The notes: a model not told the origin generated them from the sequence alone. A stretch of 64,000 nt of DNA from JAXMBN01 sp046349875 (GCA_046349875.1 JAXMBN010000007.1:124001-188000); one strand, 5' to 3'; numbered from the stretch's first letter, positions 35,365 through 46,287 are shown. A program made the numbers and translations.

Positions 35365-35552
35365 GAAGTTGCGATTTTGAGAATTATCACAACCCGACGC
35401 GTCAGCGAGGGACTGACTTTTCCATTGTTTTTGTCTGGTCCGAGACATCCCTTTCTAACGCTTCGTGACAGTAAGAAAGCGATCCCTCGCTCACGCATCG
35501 GGTTGTGAAAATCAAGACTTTCTGGATGCCGATTGCTATTTAGCACAACTTC
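35365..35552. repeat. 188-bp inverted-repeat element, copy E
   Basis: Begins GAAGTTGCGATTTTGAGAAT and ends TTAGCACAACTTC, with TT before and AAAA after extending the inverted ends. The three arms are CGACGCGTCAGCGAGGGA, CATCCCTTTCTAACGCTTCG and ATCCCTCGCTCACGCATCGG. A fragment (CCGAGGCGTCAG) precedes it at about 35349. It has the same length as copies A and C. Confidence 0.9.
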
Positions 35553-35881
35553 AAAAGGTGTCAGCGAGCATTGGACGGAGTGATGAAAGCTTAGGGTGAC
35601 AGCAAGTCCCTTCGCGATTCTTGCTCGACCTTTGCTAGCTTTTGCTGCCAAATCTATTTGACTGCAAAAGTGCTTTTTGCTACCAAGAAAGAGGGGTTAG
35701 CGGCGAGATCGCTTTCCAACCGGGAGAACAGTTATCCCTGAAGGCCTAAACTTGGGCAGAATCAGGGAGAATGGCGGCGAGTTTCAGGGATAACAGTCGA
35801 TCCCTTTCGGGGATAATAACCCCAAATCCCATTACCCAATCCTCCCATACCGGGATAATTCAAAGTTCGCCCTGATAAACT
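35553..35881. repeat. Inverted repeat GTTATCCCTGAA/TTCAGGGATAAC and GGGATAAT motifs before the OLD pseudogene
   Basis: GTTATCCCTGAA (35731-35742) and its perfect inverted copy TTCAGGGATAAC (35783-35794) are 40 bp apart. Two further GGGATAAT motifs lie at about 35810 and 35852, ending 30 bp before the start codon of the degraded OLD-family gene. They could be operator or recognition sites for that locus. The rest of the interval, 35553-35727, shows nothing recognisable. Confidence 0.6.
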
Positions 35882-37561
35882 ATGCTTATTCGATCCATCC
35901 AAACAAAGAACTTCCGTTCGCTTGAAGACCTACACATCGAGTTCGCGGAGCGGTACTGCACGATTTCGGGTCGCAACAACGCTGGCAAGTCAAGCATCAT
36001 TCGCCTCCTAGCGATGCTTTTTCGAACAAACTATGACTCACCGTTTCCGCAAGGAGATGGGGTTGAGTACGCGGACGACAAGACGCAATGGCACAAAGAC
36101 TCAGACCCAATCATCATTACCTACGCTCTCGAATTGAGTCGCCGGGATGATCCTGCATAATCGCGTTTATTGAAAATTGCATCGATATCCATCGCAGGGG
36201 ATACGGCCCACGTCTCAATTTGCTTGACAAGCGGCAGCGATGACAGCATATCGACATCAATTGCCGTGGATGGAATTCTTGTTGCGGATGCTGCAAAAGA
36301 AATTGACAAGAGAATCAAGGATTCGCGACTTCTTTTTCTATACAACTCGACGACACCACACGAGCAATACTTTTTTGGTCGGACAAGGCGGCATGTTCTA
36401 TGATTTCGTAATGTCCGAAGAGGAGAAAAAAGCGGCTTTGCCGACGCGAGCAAACAAGCCGAGCAGAAACTACGGTCGCTTGCCAAACAGCATACGCAGG
36501 AGCTGGGAATGATGCTTGGCAGACTAAGTGAGAAATATGAACAATTGAGGTTACTCCTCCAGAGGATTCGCAATTCGTCGCATGCCGTTGGGAATAAATC
36601 TTCGTGACAAGCACGTCGAGGTTCCGCTTGATGACTGGGGTAGCGGTACGCAAAACCGAACGCACATCTTGATGGCCATTCTCAAGCGAATCGAATCAAG
36701 ACTACGGATTCTTCTGACAGAAAATTACGCCCATCGTTGTTGTCGAGGAACCAGAGAGCTTTCTTCATCCAACTGCGCGGGCAAAGAGTTTCGGAGAATG
36801 CTCCGCGAGTTATCCAGCGAATTCGGGATTCAAATCATCGCCACGACGCACAGTCCATACATGCTCAACTTAGAAGATCCGGCTGCAAACATACTCTTGA
36901 GCCGCGAGCAGCGTCGGAACAAGAGCTTCAATACAATACGGGTCGACACTACAGCTGAAAACTGGATGGCACCATTTGCGGAACATCTCGGAATAAGCAC
37001 CATTGATTTCTCACCACTCAAATCGCTGTTTGCCTCCGGAAAGAAATGCGTCTTGCTCGTAGAAGGACCTATAGATCAAGAGTACTTTGAACTTTTTCAA
37101 AGCGATCACTTGCCAGGTGAAAAATTGAGAAACGACGTTGAGGTTGTTGCGTACGGTGGAAAGGACACACTGAAAAACACGCTTCTTCTACAATTCGTTC
37201 TGCTAATTTTGATCAAATTTACGTTACGTTGATCTCGACGCTAAAGACGAGGTCACGGCACCACTCGAACGTCTTGGTCTCGAAGGCGCAGAAGCATTTT
37301 CTTGCGGCATCGGTGTAAATCAGCCAGGCAAGGATTGTATTGAAGGCAACTTACCACCATCGCGTCTTGTCAATTGTGAATGGCCGAGAAACAGATCTAG
37401 TGATGCAACTCGGAAGTCGGGACAACAAGGAACGACGAAAGGCAAAGGATGTGCCCAAGAAAATGTACCTCGAAGAATTCCGCAATCAAACTGGGTTAGA
37501 AGTTGCAGACGTCAAGGAACTCAAGAAGGCCGTGCACCAAATCAATGCGAGATTTGATTGA
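35882..37561 (+). pseudogene. OLD-family ATPase/TOPRIM nuclease, broken by several frameshifts and a stop
   Basis: Remnant of a gene of about 560 codons. The N-terminal ABC-type ATPase is readable: MLIRSIQTKNFRSLEDLHIE and Walker A SGRNNAGKSS (about residues 31-40). An in-frame TAA follows at 36158. Further pieces continue in other frames: DKRIKDSRLLFLYNSTTPHE (near 36340), FYDFVMSEEEKKA (near 36400) and KQAEQKLRSLAKQHTQELG. Walker B is IVVVEEPESFLHP (near 36740), with IIATTHSPYML (near 36840) as the switch region. A TOPRIM domain follows with KCVLLVEGP (near 37050) and, in another frame, YVDLDAKDE (near 37230). At least six shifts or stops are needed to join them. OLD proteins act in phage defence, so this looks like a dead defence gene. 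Confidence 0.85.
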
Positions 37562-38012
37562 CACTTCGTCCAAGACATGGGCGAACATTTAAAGGATTGG
37601 ATTCTGCGGGGAGCGGAGGGAATGAGGCTCATGCAGAGTGAGGTTTTCTAACGGGGATAGGCTAGGATGCCAGCCAGTCTAGCCAGACATCCAATCCAAG
37701 GTTCAAGCAAGCCCGCTATCGTAGTGCGGCCTATTGGGTTTTCAATCTTGGTTGTATCTCGTTTCGAACGATTCAACGGAACTGCAACGCAGATTTCTTC
37801 GCGTCGCTTCGTCTGCAGGTAGCGTCTTGGATGTCGGGTGGACTCGTTCCTGCGGTTGCTGATGATGGCGACTCGGAAGAAATAAGGTGCCAAGTATTTC
37901 TAGCAGCCCGACCATCTCAACCGGTTTGCAATGAACCACCCACACCGAGATCAAAAAGAGGTATTCGCGAGATTGCAGAGAGGAGCCGATTCGAAAATGG
38001 AACCACAAAAGG
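37562..38012. other. 451-bp gap, no gene identified
   Basis: Follows the dead OLD gene. Frames here are short, overlap one another and have no recognisable content. It may be further remnant sequence of the same accessory insertion. No repeat end or terminator was recognised. Confidence 0.4.
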
Positions 38013-38534
38013 ATGGATGCACTCACTACAGATCCGCCGAGTCGTGAAAAGAAGCCGTCCTCGGGGCTAAGGCTACTTTTGATCTGCCTTCCTTTGATGT
38101 GGACATTTATGCTCAACGATATCACTTCGATTGAGTCTGGCCGCCTTGCTTCCCTTGGAATGTCGACTGAAGCGACCATGTTGTCACTCACTCCCATTCC
38201 TTTACTTATTCTTTGGATCGCCTGCTTTCAATTCTGGCTATCGACTCGCCATTCCGTTATTGGATGGGCCATTCGATTGGCTGGACTATGCATCGTTTCG
38301 ATGGCAATCTTCAATAGGACTTGGCTGTTCGCGTTTCGCCATACCGCTACTGTACGCATTTCGCAAATGCCTGAACTGCCTGAAATTCGAAGAATAGAAC
38401 GGGAAACAGGACTTAAATTGTCATGGATGTCCCGAGGCAATGACTGTTCTATATTGTTTGACAACCGATCCCCCAACATTCAGAAGCAACTACAAGACGC
38501 ATTGATCAAATGGCAGGCTCAAACAGACAAATAA
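38013..38534 (+). CDS. Hypothetical membrane protein
   Basis: 173 aa. Three hydrophobic helices are visible at about residues 18-36, 55-77 and 84-102. A soluble C-terminal segment of about 65 residues includes PELPEIRRIERETGLKLSW. No family recognised. The ATG at 38013 has AAAAGG immediately before it, too close for an ideal ribosome binding site, so a later start is possible. It lies alone in a degraded region and might be accessory DNA. Confidence 0.5.
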   Translation: MDALTTDPPSREKKPSSGLRLLLICLPLMWTFMLNDITSIESGRLASLGMSTEATMLSLTPIPLLILWIACFQFWLSTRHSVIGWAIRLAGLCIVSMAIFNRTWLFAFRHTATVRISQMPELPEIRRIERETGLKLSWMSRGNDCSILFDNRSPNIQKQLQDALIKWQAQTDK

Positions 38535-38861
38535 CATCTTGAAGATTCGATTTTTGCGTTGAGCGAAAGAGGTTAGGAGTAAGAAACCGAATCAAGCCGC
38601 CTGTCGAATCGAATTGAGCGGTTTTTCAAGCAGAGCTTGCCGGAAACATCAGCGGCAGAACAGAATGCGCTGGATCGGATGCAAAGATTGAACCACGAAA
38701 AGCACGAAATCCACGAACGAAGACAATTCATTCTGTCAATCCGGGGTGCTGTTGAATCGACTCCATAGGAAGGTCCGCATCGATTACTACCACGAAGCAC
38801 ACGAAGAGCACGAAGGCATTTACTTAACAATTCGTTCGTTGGCTTTGGTTCCGGTCGATTC
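38535..38861. repeat. Gap with two CACGAA-type short repeat tracts
   Basis: Tracts CCACGAAAAGCACGAAATCC (38693 onward) and CCACGAAGCACACGAAGAGC (38790 onward) are imperfect 9-bp tandem repeats of the 'CCACGAAGNACACGAAG' kind that I recall as scattered in planctomycete and other environmental genomes. They are about 97 bp apart in the same orientation. Nothing else is seen in the gap. Confidence 0.65.
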
Positions 38862-40280
38862 CTAAGCTAGGATGTCGTGGAGGATGTGGCCGTGAACGTC
38901 GGTGAGACGCATGTCACGTCCGCCAAAGCGGAAGGTGGAGCGAGTGTGCTCAAGTCCCATCAGATACAACATGGTGGCGTGGAGATCGTGAATCTCACAA
39001 CGATCTGCGACGGCGTGATAGCCAAACTCGTCGGTGGCTCCGTAAACCGTGCCACCCTTGATTCCACCTCCGGCAAGCCAAATCGAATAGCCAAAGGGAT
39101 TGTGATCGCGCCCGTCGGATCCTTGAGCAAACGGAGTTCGACCAAACTCACCTGCCCACACCACCAAGGTTGATTCGAGAAGGCCACGTCGCTTCAAATC
39201 GGTGAGCAAACCTGCAATCGGTTGATCCACTGCCAACGCATTCTTGGTATGCCCTTCCTTGAGCTTGCTATGTTGATCCCATCGATCATGCCCAACACTG
39301 GGGCATGTCAGTTCGATAAAACGAACACCACGTTCTACCAATCGTCGAGCCAACAAACACTCACGGCCATAGGTGCGCGTCGGCTCATGCTCATGGTTCA
39401 TTCCATAAAGGTCTAACGTCTCTTTCGTTTCATCGCTCAAATCACACAACTTGGGAATGGCCATTTGCATCTGAAAAGCAGTCTCATAGTTTCGAATGGC
39501 CGATTCTAACTCGTCGTGCTTCCCTTCGCGTTCCACGGTGACTTGATCCAATTGTCGAAGAAGATCGAGCTTCTGTAATTGAAGGCTCGACTTGGGCTCG
39601 ATGGGAATGGCATTGGCAATGGCTTGCCCTGTCGGTCGTAGTACCGACCCTTGATAACTGGCTGGGAGAAATCCATTGCCGAAACAATCGAGGCCACCGG
39701 GAGGAATCAGACCTCCATTGAGAACGATGAACCCAGGAAGTTCTTGGCATTCACTTCCGAGCCCATAGGTGGCCCAGGCACCCATGCTAGGGCGGCCTTG
39801 CAAACCACTACCGGTATGCAAGAAATAGTTGGCAAACGTATGCTCAGGAAACTTGGAGGTCATCGATCGAACGATGGCCATCTGGTCCACATGCTTGGCT
39901 AATTCAGGAAAGAGCGAACTAACTTCGATCCCACTCTCGCCATGTTTCGAGAAGGACCAGGGGCTTTGCAAGATGGTTCCATTGTTATTGAATTGCGTCG
40001 GAGCGACCTTAAAAAGTTTGGCTGGATCTTCACCGTGGTATTTGGTCAACATCGGCTTGGGATCGAACGTATCCATCTGCGACGGACCACCATCCATGTA
40101 CAAAAAGATGATGCTCTTGGCGCGTTGAGGATAGTCCAGCTTCGACTGTCCTTTGGAATCGGCTTGGGCTTGCTGCGAGAGCAAGGCATGCAATGCAACC
40201 GCTCCAAAACCGCTGGCAGCTCGTTGGAGCCATTGGCGGCGAGGCATCGCAAGTCGTTCCATAGGAAGGTAGTCAGACAT
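38862..40280 (-). CDS. DUF1501 family protein (Tat-exported, sulfatase-like fold)
   Basis: 472 aa, typical length. The N-terminus carries a twin-arginine signal (MPRRQWLQRAASGFGAVALH), so it is exported folded. Family landmarks are SIIFLYMDGGPSQMDTFDPK (about residues 57-76), LPGFIVLNGG, CLLARRLVERGVRFIEL and VVWAGEFGRTP followed by GRDHNP. The last two are shared with the alkaline phosphatase/sulfatase superfamily, and Asp, Glu and His there may bind metal. AGG lies 6 bases before the ATG. In planctomycetes DUF1501 genes almost always travel with PSCyt1-DUF1549-DUF1553 genes. Here that partner starts upstream and its coding end is 7 bp away. The biochemical role of the pair is not established. 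Confidence 0.93.
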   Translation of the reverse strand: MSDYLPMERLAMPRRQWLQRAASGFGAVALHALLSQQAQADSKGQSKLDYPQRAKSIIFLYMDGGPSQMDTFDPKPMLTKYHGEDPAKLFKVAPTQFNNNGTILQSPWSFSKHGESGIEVSSLFPELAKHVDQMAIVRSMTSKFPEHTFANYFLHTGSGLQGRPSMGAWATYGLGSECQELPGFIVLNGGLIPPGGLDCFGNGFLPASYQGSVLRPTGQAIANAIPIEPKSSLQLQKLDLLRQLDQVTVEREGKHDELESAIRNYETAFQMQMAIPKLCDLSDETKETLDLYGMNHEHEPTRTYGRECLLARRLVERGVRFIELTCPSVGHDRWDQHSKLKEGHTKNALAVDQPIAGLLTDLKRRGLLESTLVVWAGEFGRTPFAQGSDGRDHNPFGYSIWLAGGGIKGGTVYGATDEFGYHAVADRCEIHDLHATMLYLMGLEHTRSTFRFGGRDMRLTDVHGHILHDILA

Positions 40281-40287
40281 CGTGGAC

Positions 40288-43200
40288 CTAAAATCGCAAG
40301 AGTAGTTCTTTTCGATTCATCAAGACATGCGCCAATTGTTGCAATGCTTGTTGAGGAGTCATCCCATCGCGCTTCCATTGTTCCAAGAACTGAGTGGATA
40401 GTTCGACTTCACGCGGACTAGCCGCTCGCGCGAATGCAGTCCAGTACATCGACTGTATTCGTTCGGCATCCGTTGCATAGGGTTCGCGAAAGATTCGTTC
40501 GGACCAAAGCCTAGCCAAGTCATGTACCAACGGATCATTGAGCAACATCAAGGACTGCGCTGGAACGCTGGAAACATTTCGTCGACCCATGGCGCTAAAC
40601 GGATTGGGTGTATCAAAGGTGGTCATCATGGGAGCCAAAAAATTGCGACGAACCATCCCATAGATACTCCTTCGTCCGTCTCCATCGGACGGCCCGCTTT
40701 TCGGAGGTCGACCACGTCCTTGGAGGAAGTCGGTCAAATGCACGGGGACACTGCCTGACTTCAAAGAAGAATCCAATCGCCCCGCAATGCTGAGCAACGT
40801 ATCGCGAATGGACTCGGCCTCTAAACGACGCACGCGAGCTCGCGAGAGCCAGCGATTATCGGGATCGATTTGCAGAGCCTCGTTACTATCCTGCGACGAT
40901 TGTCGATACCCATGGGAAAGGACGATTTGACGAATGGCATTCTTGGTGGACCAGTCTCCTTCGATGAGACGCGCGGCCAAATAGTCGAGCAATTCGGGGT
41001 GAGTAGGTGGCTGCCCCTGCACTCCGAAGTCGTCCGTTGTCGGAACGATGCCGCGGCCCATCAAGTGATGCCACAATCGATTGATGTAGACTCTGGAGAC
41101 AAAGGGATTGGTCGGATCGAGCAGCTTGTTGGAAAGCTCCAATCGATTCTTGGCATGTTCGGTTTGTGACTCTAAGGCTCGAAGGAAATGACGAGGGACA
41201 AGGTTTCCGGCATTCTCATGGTTTCCTCGGATCAACAGCGGATGATCTTCTCCACTTCCTTCGATCATGGCCATCGTGACGTGCGATTCCCATGGTGTCT
41301 TTGCGGCCAATTGATCGTAGTGGTCTCGCCAAGTTTGTTTCTTCTGCTCGAAGGCTTTCCTGAGCGGTTCGTCGTCGGCGATCCACGTTTTGGCGTTTTC
41401 GTCAAGCTTGGCAAAGGCGCCTGCAACCAATTGCCATTCGATATCTTGCCACTGACTGCGATCTTCGGATGCTAAAACTCGTTCCAGCGTCGAACGAATG
41501 CGATTCTGGTCCACCGGGACATTCGGCGGTGGTGGACCATCGATCACTTGAACGATCTCAAAGCTTCGGCCATCGATGGGAGTAAACTCCACATGCAATC
41601 GCTTTCCTTGATAGCGACCCAATGGTTGAGTCACCCAGCGATAATAGGGACTGTTCGATCCATCTGGTGACTTGAAGACCTTCAATGTTTCGGTATGCAA
41701 CGGTCCCGAGATCAAACGCATCGAATCGACTGCCACAAAAGCGCGACAATCACCGCGAACCAGATAGGACAACTGCGTGGTTTGAAGCTTGAACGTAGGT
41801 GTCACCAAGGCCTGGCCGCTGGTGTCTACCTGAGAATAACTGTTCTTGGAATTGGTCGAATCCAACCGCGCCTTCAAACGACCCCAATACGAATCGAAAT
41901 GGGCAGCCTGAAAAGGTTGCCAGCGCAAACTTCCTTCCATCAAATCGATGGTATGAGCTGCAATGGGGCTCTTCCCAAACCCAGGTCCATCAGGAATCCA
42001 ACTTGGATCGGAAGGTTGCATTCGCGAGTAGTCGACACGCAACGCTTCATTCTCGGGAGGAACTCTCTGAGCCAACTGGAGGTTCGCGTCGAGTTTTTGA
42101 ATCGATTCTCGCGTTGCCTCAACCCATCGCGCAATCCCGGCCTCTCCTTGCTTGCTTCGATTGCCGAACTGCACCATCAACGTATCCCATCCCGTTTGGG
42201 ATTGATGGCGAAGCTGCGCTCGTTCGCGTTCAATATCTCGATGAACGATGTCGGTTTCAAAACGAGCCATGCGATAATGACTGCTCAGCAAAAAGCCGCA
42301 CAGCGCATAGTAATCTTCGGTTCCGATGGCATCGAATTTGTGATCGTGGCAACGCGAGCAGGCGACGGTTAGTCCGAGCATCGATTTGCTAAACACATCG
42401 ATCATGTTGTCGAATCGATCGGTTTCGTCCTTCTTGGTATCCACCGGTGAATGCACCCACTCACCCAAATGCCAGAAGCTCGTACCAATGACCGACTCGT
42501 TCCAGCCTCGAATCGGATCGACGCGCGGTTGCTCCAGCATGTCACCGGCCAATTGTTCGCGAACAAACTGGTCATACGGAAGATCCAGATTGAAGGCGCG
42601 AATCACATAGTCGCGATAGTGATTGGCCCCTGGTACGTCTTCATCGAATTCATGGCCGCGGGATTCGGCGTAGCGGACCAGATCGAGCCAATGCCGGGCG
42701 AAGCGAACTCCAAACTGAGGCGATGCTAAAAGCTGATCGACCATCGTTTCGTACCAGCTTGGCGATTCGTCTTGCAAATGCTCCTGCAATTGTTCCGGTG
42801 TCGGTGGAATACCTAGGAGATCTAGGTATAGCCGTCGGATCAAGACAGAACGCGTCGCTTCTGGGCTTGGCTGAAGTTGATGAGCCTTCCATTCTTTGGC
42901 CAAGAAAGGATCGATAGCGTTGTGGATGAAAGGACTCGTTTCCTCAGGAATGGTTGGTCGACGGCAGCGGTTGCCAAGACCAATGCTCCTTCTTCCGCTG
43001 ATCGATGTCGAAAGCATCGCGAGCCTTTTCCGAAGAAGGGATGGGTTCTTCAGGCCAATAGGCACCTCCATCGATCCAACGCTGAAGGACTTCGATCTCC
43101 TTGGCAGGGAGTTTGCCTTTGGGAGGCATTTCAAAGGTTTCATGCAGAACGGCTTGATAGAGCGAACTCTCTTTCGATTTGCCAGGGACAACCGACGGAC

Positions 43201-43420
43201 CTGAATCACCACCTTGAAGCATCAACTTCAAATGATCGAGACGCAGTCCACCTTCCAATCGTTTGGAGGAACCGCTGTGGCATTCATAACAGTGCTTTGC
43301 GAGAAGCGGCCTCACTTCCTTCTCGAATTGTTCGCGGGCTGCTTCATCCTGGGCCATTGCCGAGGGAAGGACTAGTGCCAGTGAAAGGCAGAGCGTACTA
43401 GCAACGAAATAAGCGCGCAT
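40288..43420 (-). pseudogene. PSCyt1-DUF1549-DUF1553 protein, interrupted by one frameshift
   Basis: One gene of about 1040 codons split by a single shift near 42945-42955. The 5' part (42944-43420) encodes a signal peptide (MRAYFVASTLCLSLALVLPS) and the PSCyt1 heme domain with CYECH and EMPPKGKL. It ends prematurely at HWSWQPLPSTNHS. The next frame continues directly with TIPEETSPFIHNAIDPFLAK, the normal linker. The DUF1549 domain (VRYAESRGHEFDE; a second heme-like CSRCHDHKFD) and DUF1553 domain (NRLWHHLMGRGIVPTTDDFG) follow to 40288. All other parts look conserved, so the lesion is recent or a sequence error. It is partner of the DUF1501 gene 7 bp downstream. A separate start within the second frame is not supported. 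Confidence 0.85.
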
Positions 43421-43506
43421 CACTTCAAAAGCGATCTCAAGTTGATGATCGGAAGCATTCTTGAAAACCACGTTGCAAAAGTGGAAGTTGCCAGCGGCAA
43501 TCCCAT

Positions 43507-46287
43507 CTATTTGGCAGCGTCCACCGAGCTTGGGGCGGGTTCGATCATGCGATCGTGAATCTGCTGGAGGATGGTAGGTAGGTAAATGATGCCCGAATAG
43601 TGGTCGGCGAGCATCACCATATGATGATCTTCGTCCAGACCAGCAGCCTTTGCAAGTCGGAGCGAATTTTCCAAGGGAACGACGTCATCGAATTTGCCAG
43701 AGAACATGTAGGTCTTCTGGGGAACGAGGCGATGAGCCAAACGAAGCGGTTCGATGCTTTGCAACATGGTTTTCAGTTGGTTTTCATCGACACCATTCTT
43801 GGTCATCTCTTCCCGCATTTTGGCCGCATCTTTTTTACCCTGCATCATGACATCGTACAGGTCGCCGCCCGCCAACAGGATGAAGACGCGATGGAATGCG
43901 GGATCCAAGCCGGCGGTCGTGGCGGTCACAAAGCCACCGAGGCTGGTTCCTTGGAGGGAGATTCGGTTGGCGTCGACCAAGGGGATGGCAGCCACGGCAT
44001 CGCGAGCCCGTCGCACATCAGCGATCCCTTGTCGAAGAGCTGCAACCAACTTATCACCCTTGGGTTTTCCAAGGCCACCTTGGCGATCGCCATAGTAGGG
44101 AAGTTGCACCATGAAACAGTGCACACCTTTTTGACGAAGCCCATTGGCGATCAATCGTCCGACCGTCATGCCACTTCCCGATTCATGCACGATGATGGCC
44201 GCGGGAGCAACCGTGGGTTCTTTGGATGCATCGCGAGCTTGATACCATTCCATGGCCACCAAATCGTTTGGTGCATCGCCACTGGGAACGGGTGTGGGGA
44301 ATCGAACCAAGCAATCACCGTGCTGGTTCTTGGCAGGTTCGAACTGCACTTCGAACTCGGTGGCATCCCATTGCAACCCTTGAATGCAAGCTAGCGCATC
44401 CGCATTTTTTTCCGGGGGTGGTGCGAACGAATCGCGAGCGCGATAGCGCGAAGTTAGAGTCACTTCCTTGCTTGGTTGTTTCTTTTCCCAGGCTTGGAGT
44501 AAATCTGAAATAGGGATTCGGCTATAGCGGCGATCGGCTGCGGGTCGTTTGTGATCGGCATTCGAAACGTAAAACACGCCATCTTCCGGAACGAAGAGGA
44601 CATTATGAAGATTTGAATTCATGGCCACGGGACGGCACATCAGTCCTTGAGCTTTCTCGGCATCGATCGAACCATATTGGTTCTTGACTCGCGAACGCAA
44701 TTCTTCCAAACGTGACCCCGCGGAGAGAACCACTGCATCGGGAATCCCTTCGCCCAACAACGGATGTCCAGCGCCTGGTTCCACGAATTCCAGCTTATCC
44801 GGCGTTGCCGCCACACCGACCGCGGTCTTGGTTTCACCATCCGCGAAGACATAGTAGTATTCGCAAGTGCGAGGATTGTTTTTCCAAAGCGCTTTGACTT
44901 CCTCCAAGGATCGACACTCTTCTAAGCCTCGCCGCATCAACGTGGCCATGGGAGCACCATCCCACTGCCCTTCTCCCCGACCGCCCATCTCGCCAAGCGA
45001 TATTTTTTCGGTGTTCATTCCACTGACGCTACCGATGAAGCCTGCGTATCCAATATTGGCAAAGGGGATGCAACCTTCGGGGGCGATGATGAAGGTCGTG
45101 GCCGCATCTTGCAATCCGATGACGGTCATATAATCGAGCACGCGACCATGGTAGAGCTTTCCATCTTGAGTGGCCTTACCAAACAAAGCGAATCCAGAAC
45201 AATGAAATAGTTCTGGAAAGACATTGGTCGTTTCTAGTAACTGTTCGTCGACATCGAGGCTGCGAGCCAAGGCTCGCGTTTCCACTTTGTGGCGTTCGGG
45301 AATGTGGGGTGACAGTCGTTTGTAAGCTGACGCCAAATCGTCGGGAAACCATCGACCTGTCGCAACGGTCTGGATTGTTCCAAACATATGGACTACCGAA
45401 TCGATACAGCGCATGGCTTCGGTCTTGAGTAACTTTCCGTGGGCCGTGCCGATCTGTTCGGGTGTTCCGCGAAGTAGGACGACACGGCTACCATCGACCC
45501 AAGACAACTTGCCATGGTCAACGACTTGCTCTTTCCGAGAGGGTTCGATCAAACGCATCGAGGGCAAGGCAACTTCAAGACCGCGACGCAGTCCGCGCGT
45601 TAGATGTTTTTCGAGTAATTTGCGATCGAGCTTTTGTATTCGATAGTCGGGCCACGCGTCGATCGCCGCTGCTTTGCCTGCATCGCTCGTCGATTGCAGA
45701 TGCACGTGACCATCATCGGTCTGAACATCGATCGCATGTTTGTCTGCATCGAAGGTGATCTTGTTCGATGCTGCATGCCACGCCGTGCCATCCCACGAAA
45801 GCTTGGCAAGGCCGATCAAAGCGCCCGCTAGATCTTCGGAATTCGAATTGCGTAAGAGCGTCACCAATCAGCTGAACATCGGTCCCATTGCCAACAACTC
45901 GTTTGGCGAGACCTTTTGGTTGAAGATGGTCCTCGGCATCGCCCCATCGCCCTGTCCCAAGAAAACTACTTTATGTTTGGGAAGCGCCATGGCGATCCCA
46001 TCGACCCGACGTCGAAAGTGCACTGCATATTCGGAATGGTTCAAGCGAAGGTCGAAGGAGTCGTCGTCCCAACGATCCAGAGCGATATCCAAAGCTTGAG
46101 GCTTACCGTCGATGGGCAACTGAGCCGACCCGGTGATGTGAAACGTTGATACTTCACCGGCCGCGATTTTTCGCCAAGGCTCAAACTGCTTGGCCAATAG
46201 CGAAATCGCGTCTTGAGCCAAAGCGGCCCCTTGCGTTCCAACGCAGAGGACCACGAACAACAAACAGGATCGAAGCCGGACGTGCAT
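43507..46287 (-). pseudogene. C45 acyltransferase-like and alpha/beta hydrolase fusion, interrupted by one in-frame TGA
   Basis: 926 codons from the ATG at 46287 (signal peptide MHVRLRSCLLFVVLCVGTQG) to 43507, one frame throughout except for TGA at codon 140 (45868-45870). The sequence around it, GPMF-S-TGA-LVTLLRNSNSED, reads smoothly if the codon is TGG (Trp). Domains: an N-terminal LolA-like beta domain (about residues 30-210); a C45-type autoproteolytic acyltransferase fold (about 240-560) with FHCSGFALFG (candidate nucleophile Cys about 363) and LYHGRVLDY; and an alpha/beta hydrolase (about 640-926) with HESGSGM, QGTSLGGF (nucleophile Ser) and a late DHYSG His. If TGA is read as stop, a 139-aa secreted fragment results. 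Confidence 0.8.

Noticed and set aside
35728..35797. Resemblance of TTCAGGGATAAC to a homing endonuclease site
   Set aside because: Only part of a known meganuclease site matches, and no homing endonuclease gene is present; more likely an ordinary inverted repeat.
36170..37561. Several separate small genes in the OLD region
   Set aside because: The pieces carry successive motifs of one protein family in order, so they are remnants of a single gene.
38573..38830. 85-codon minus-strand frame with LRALRVLRG
   Set aside because: It is a translation of the CACGAA short repeats, a common source of false genes.
42955..43212. Upstream extension of the DUF1549 frame as a true N-terminus
   Set aside because: It overlaps the PSCyt1 coding sequence in another frame and encodes a basic, featureless stretch; the frameshift explanation is better.
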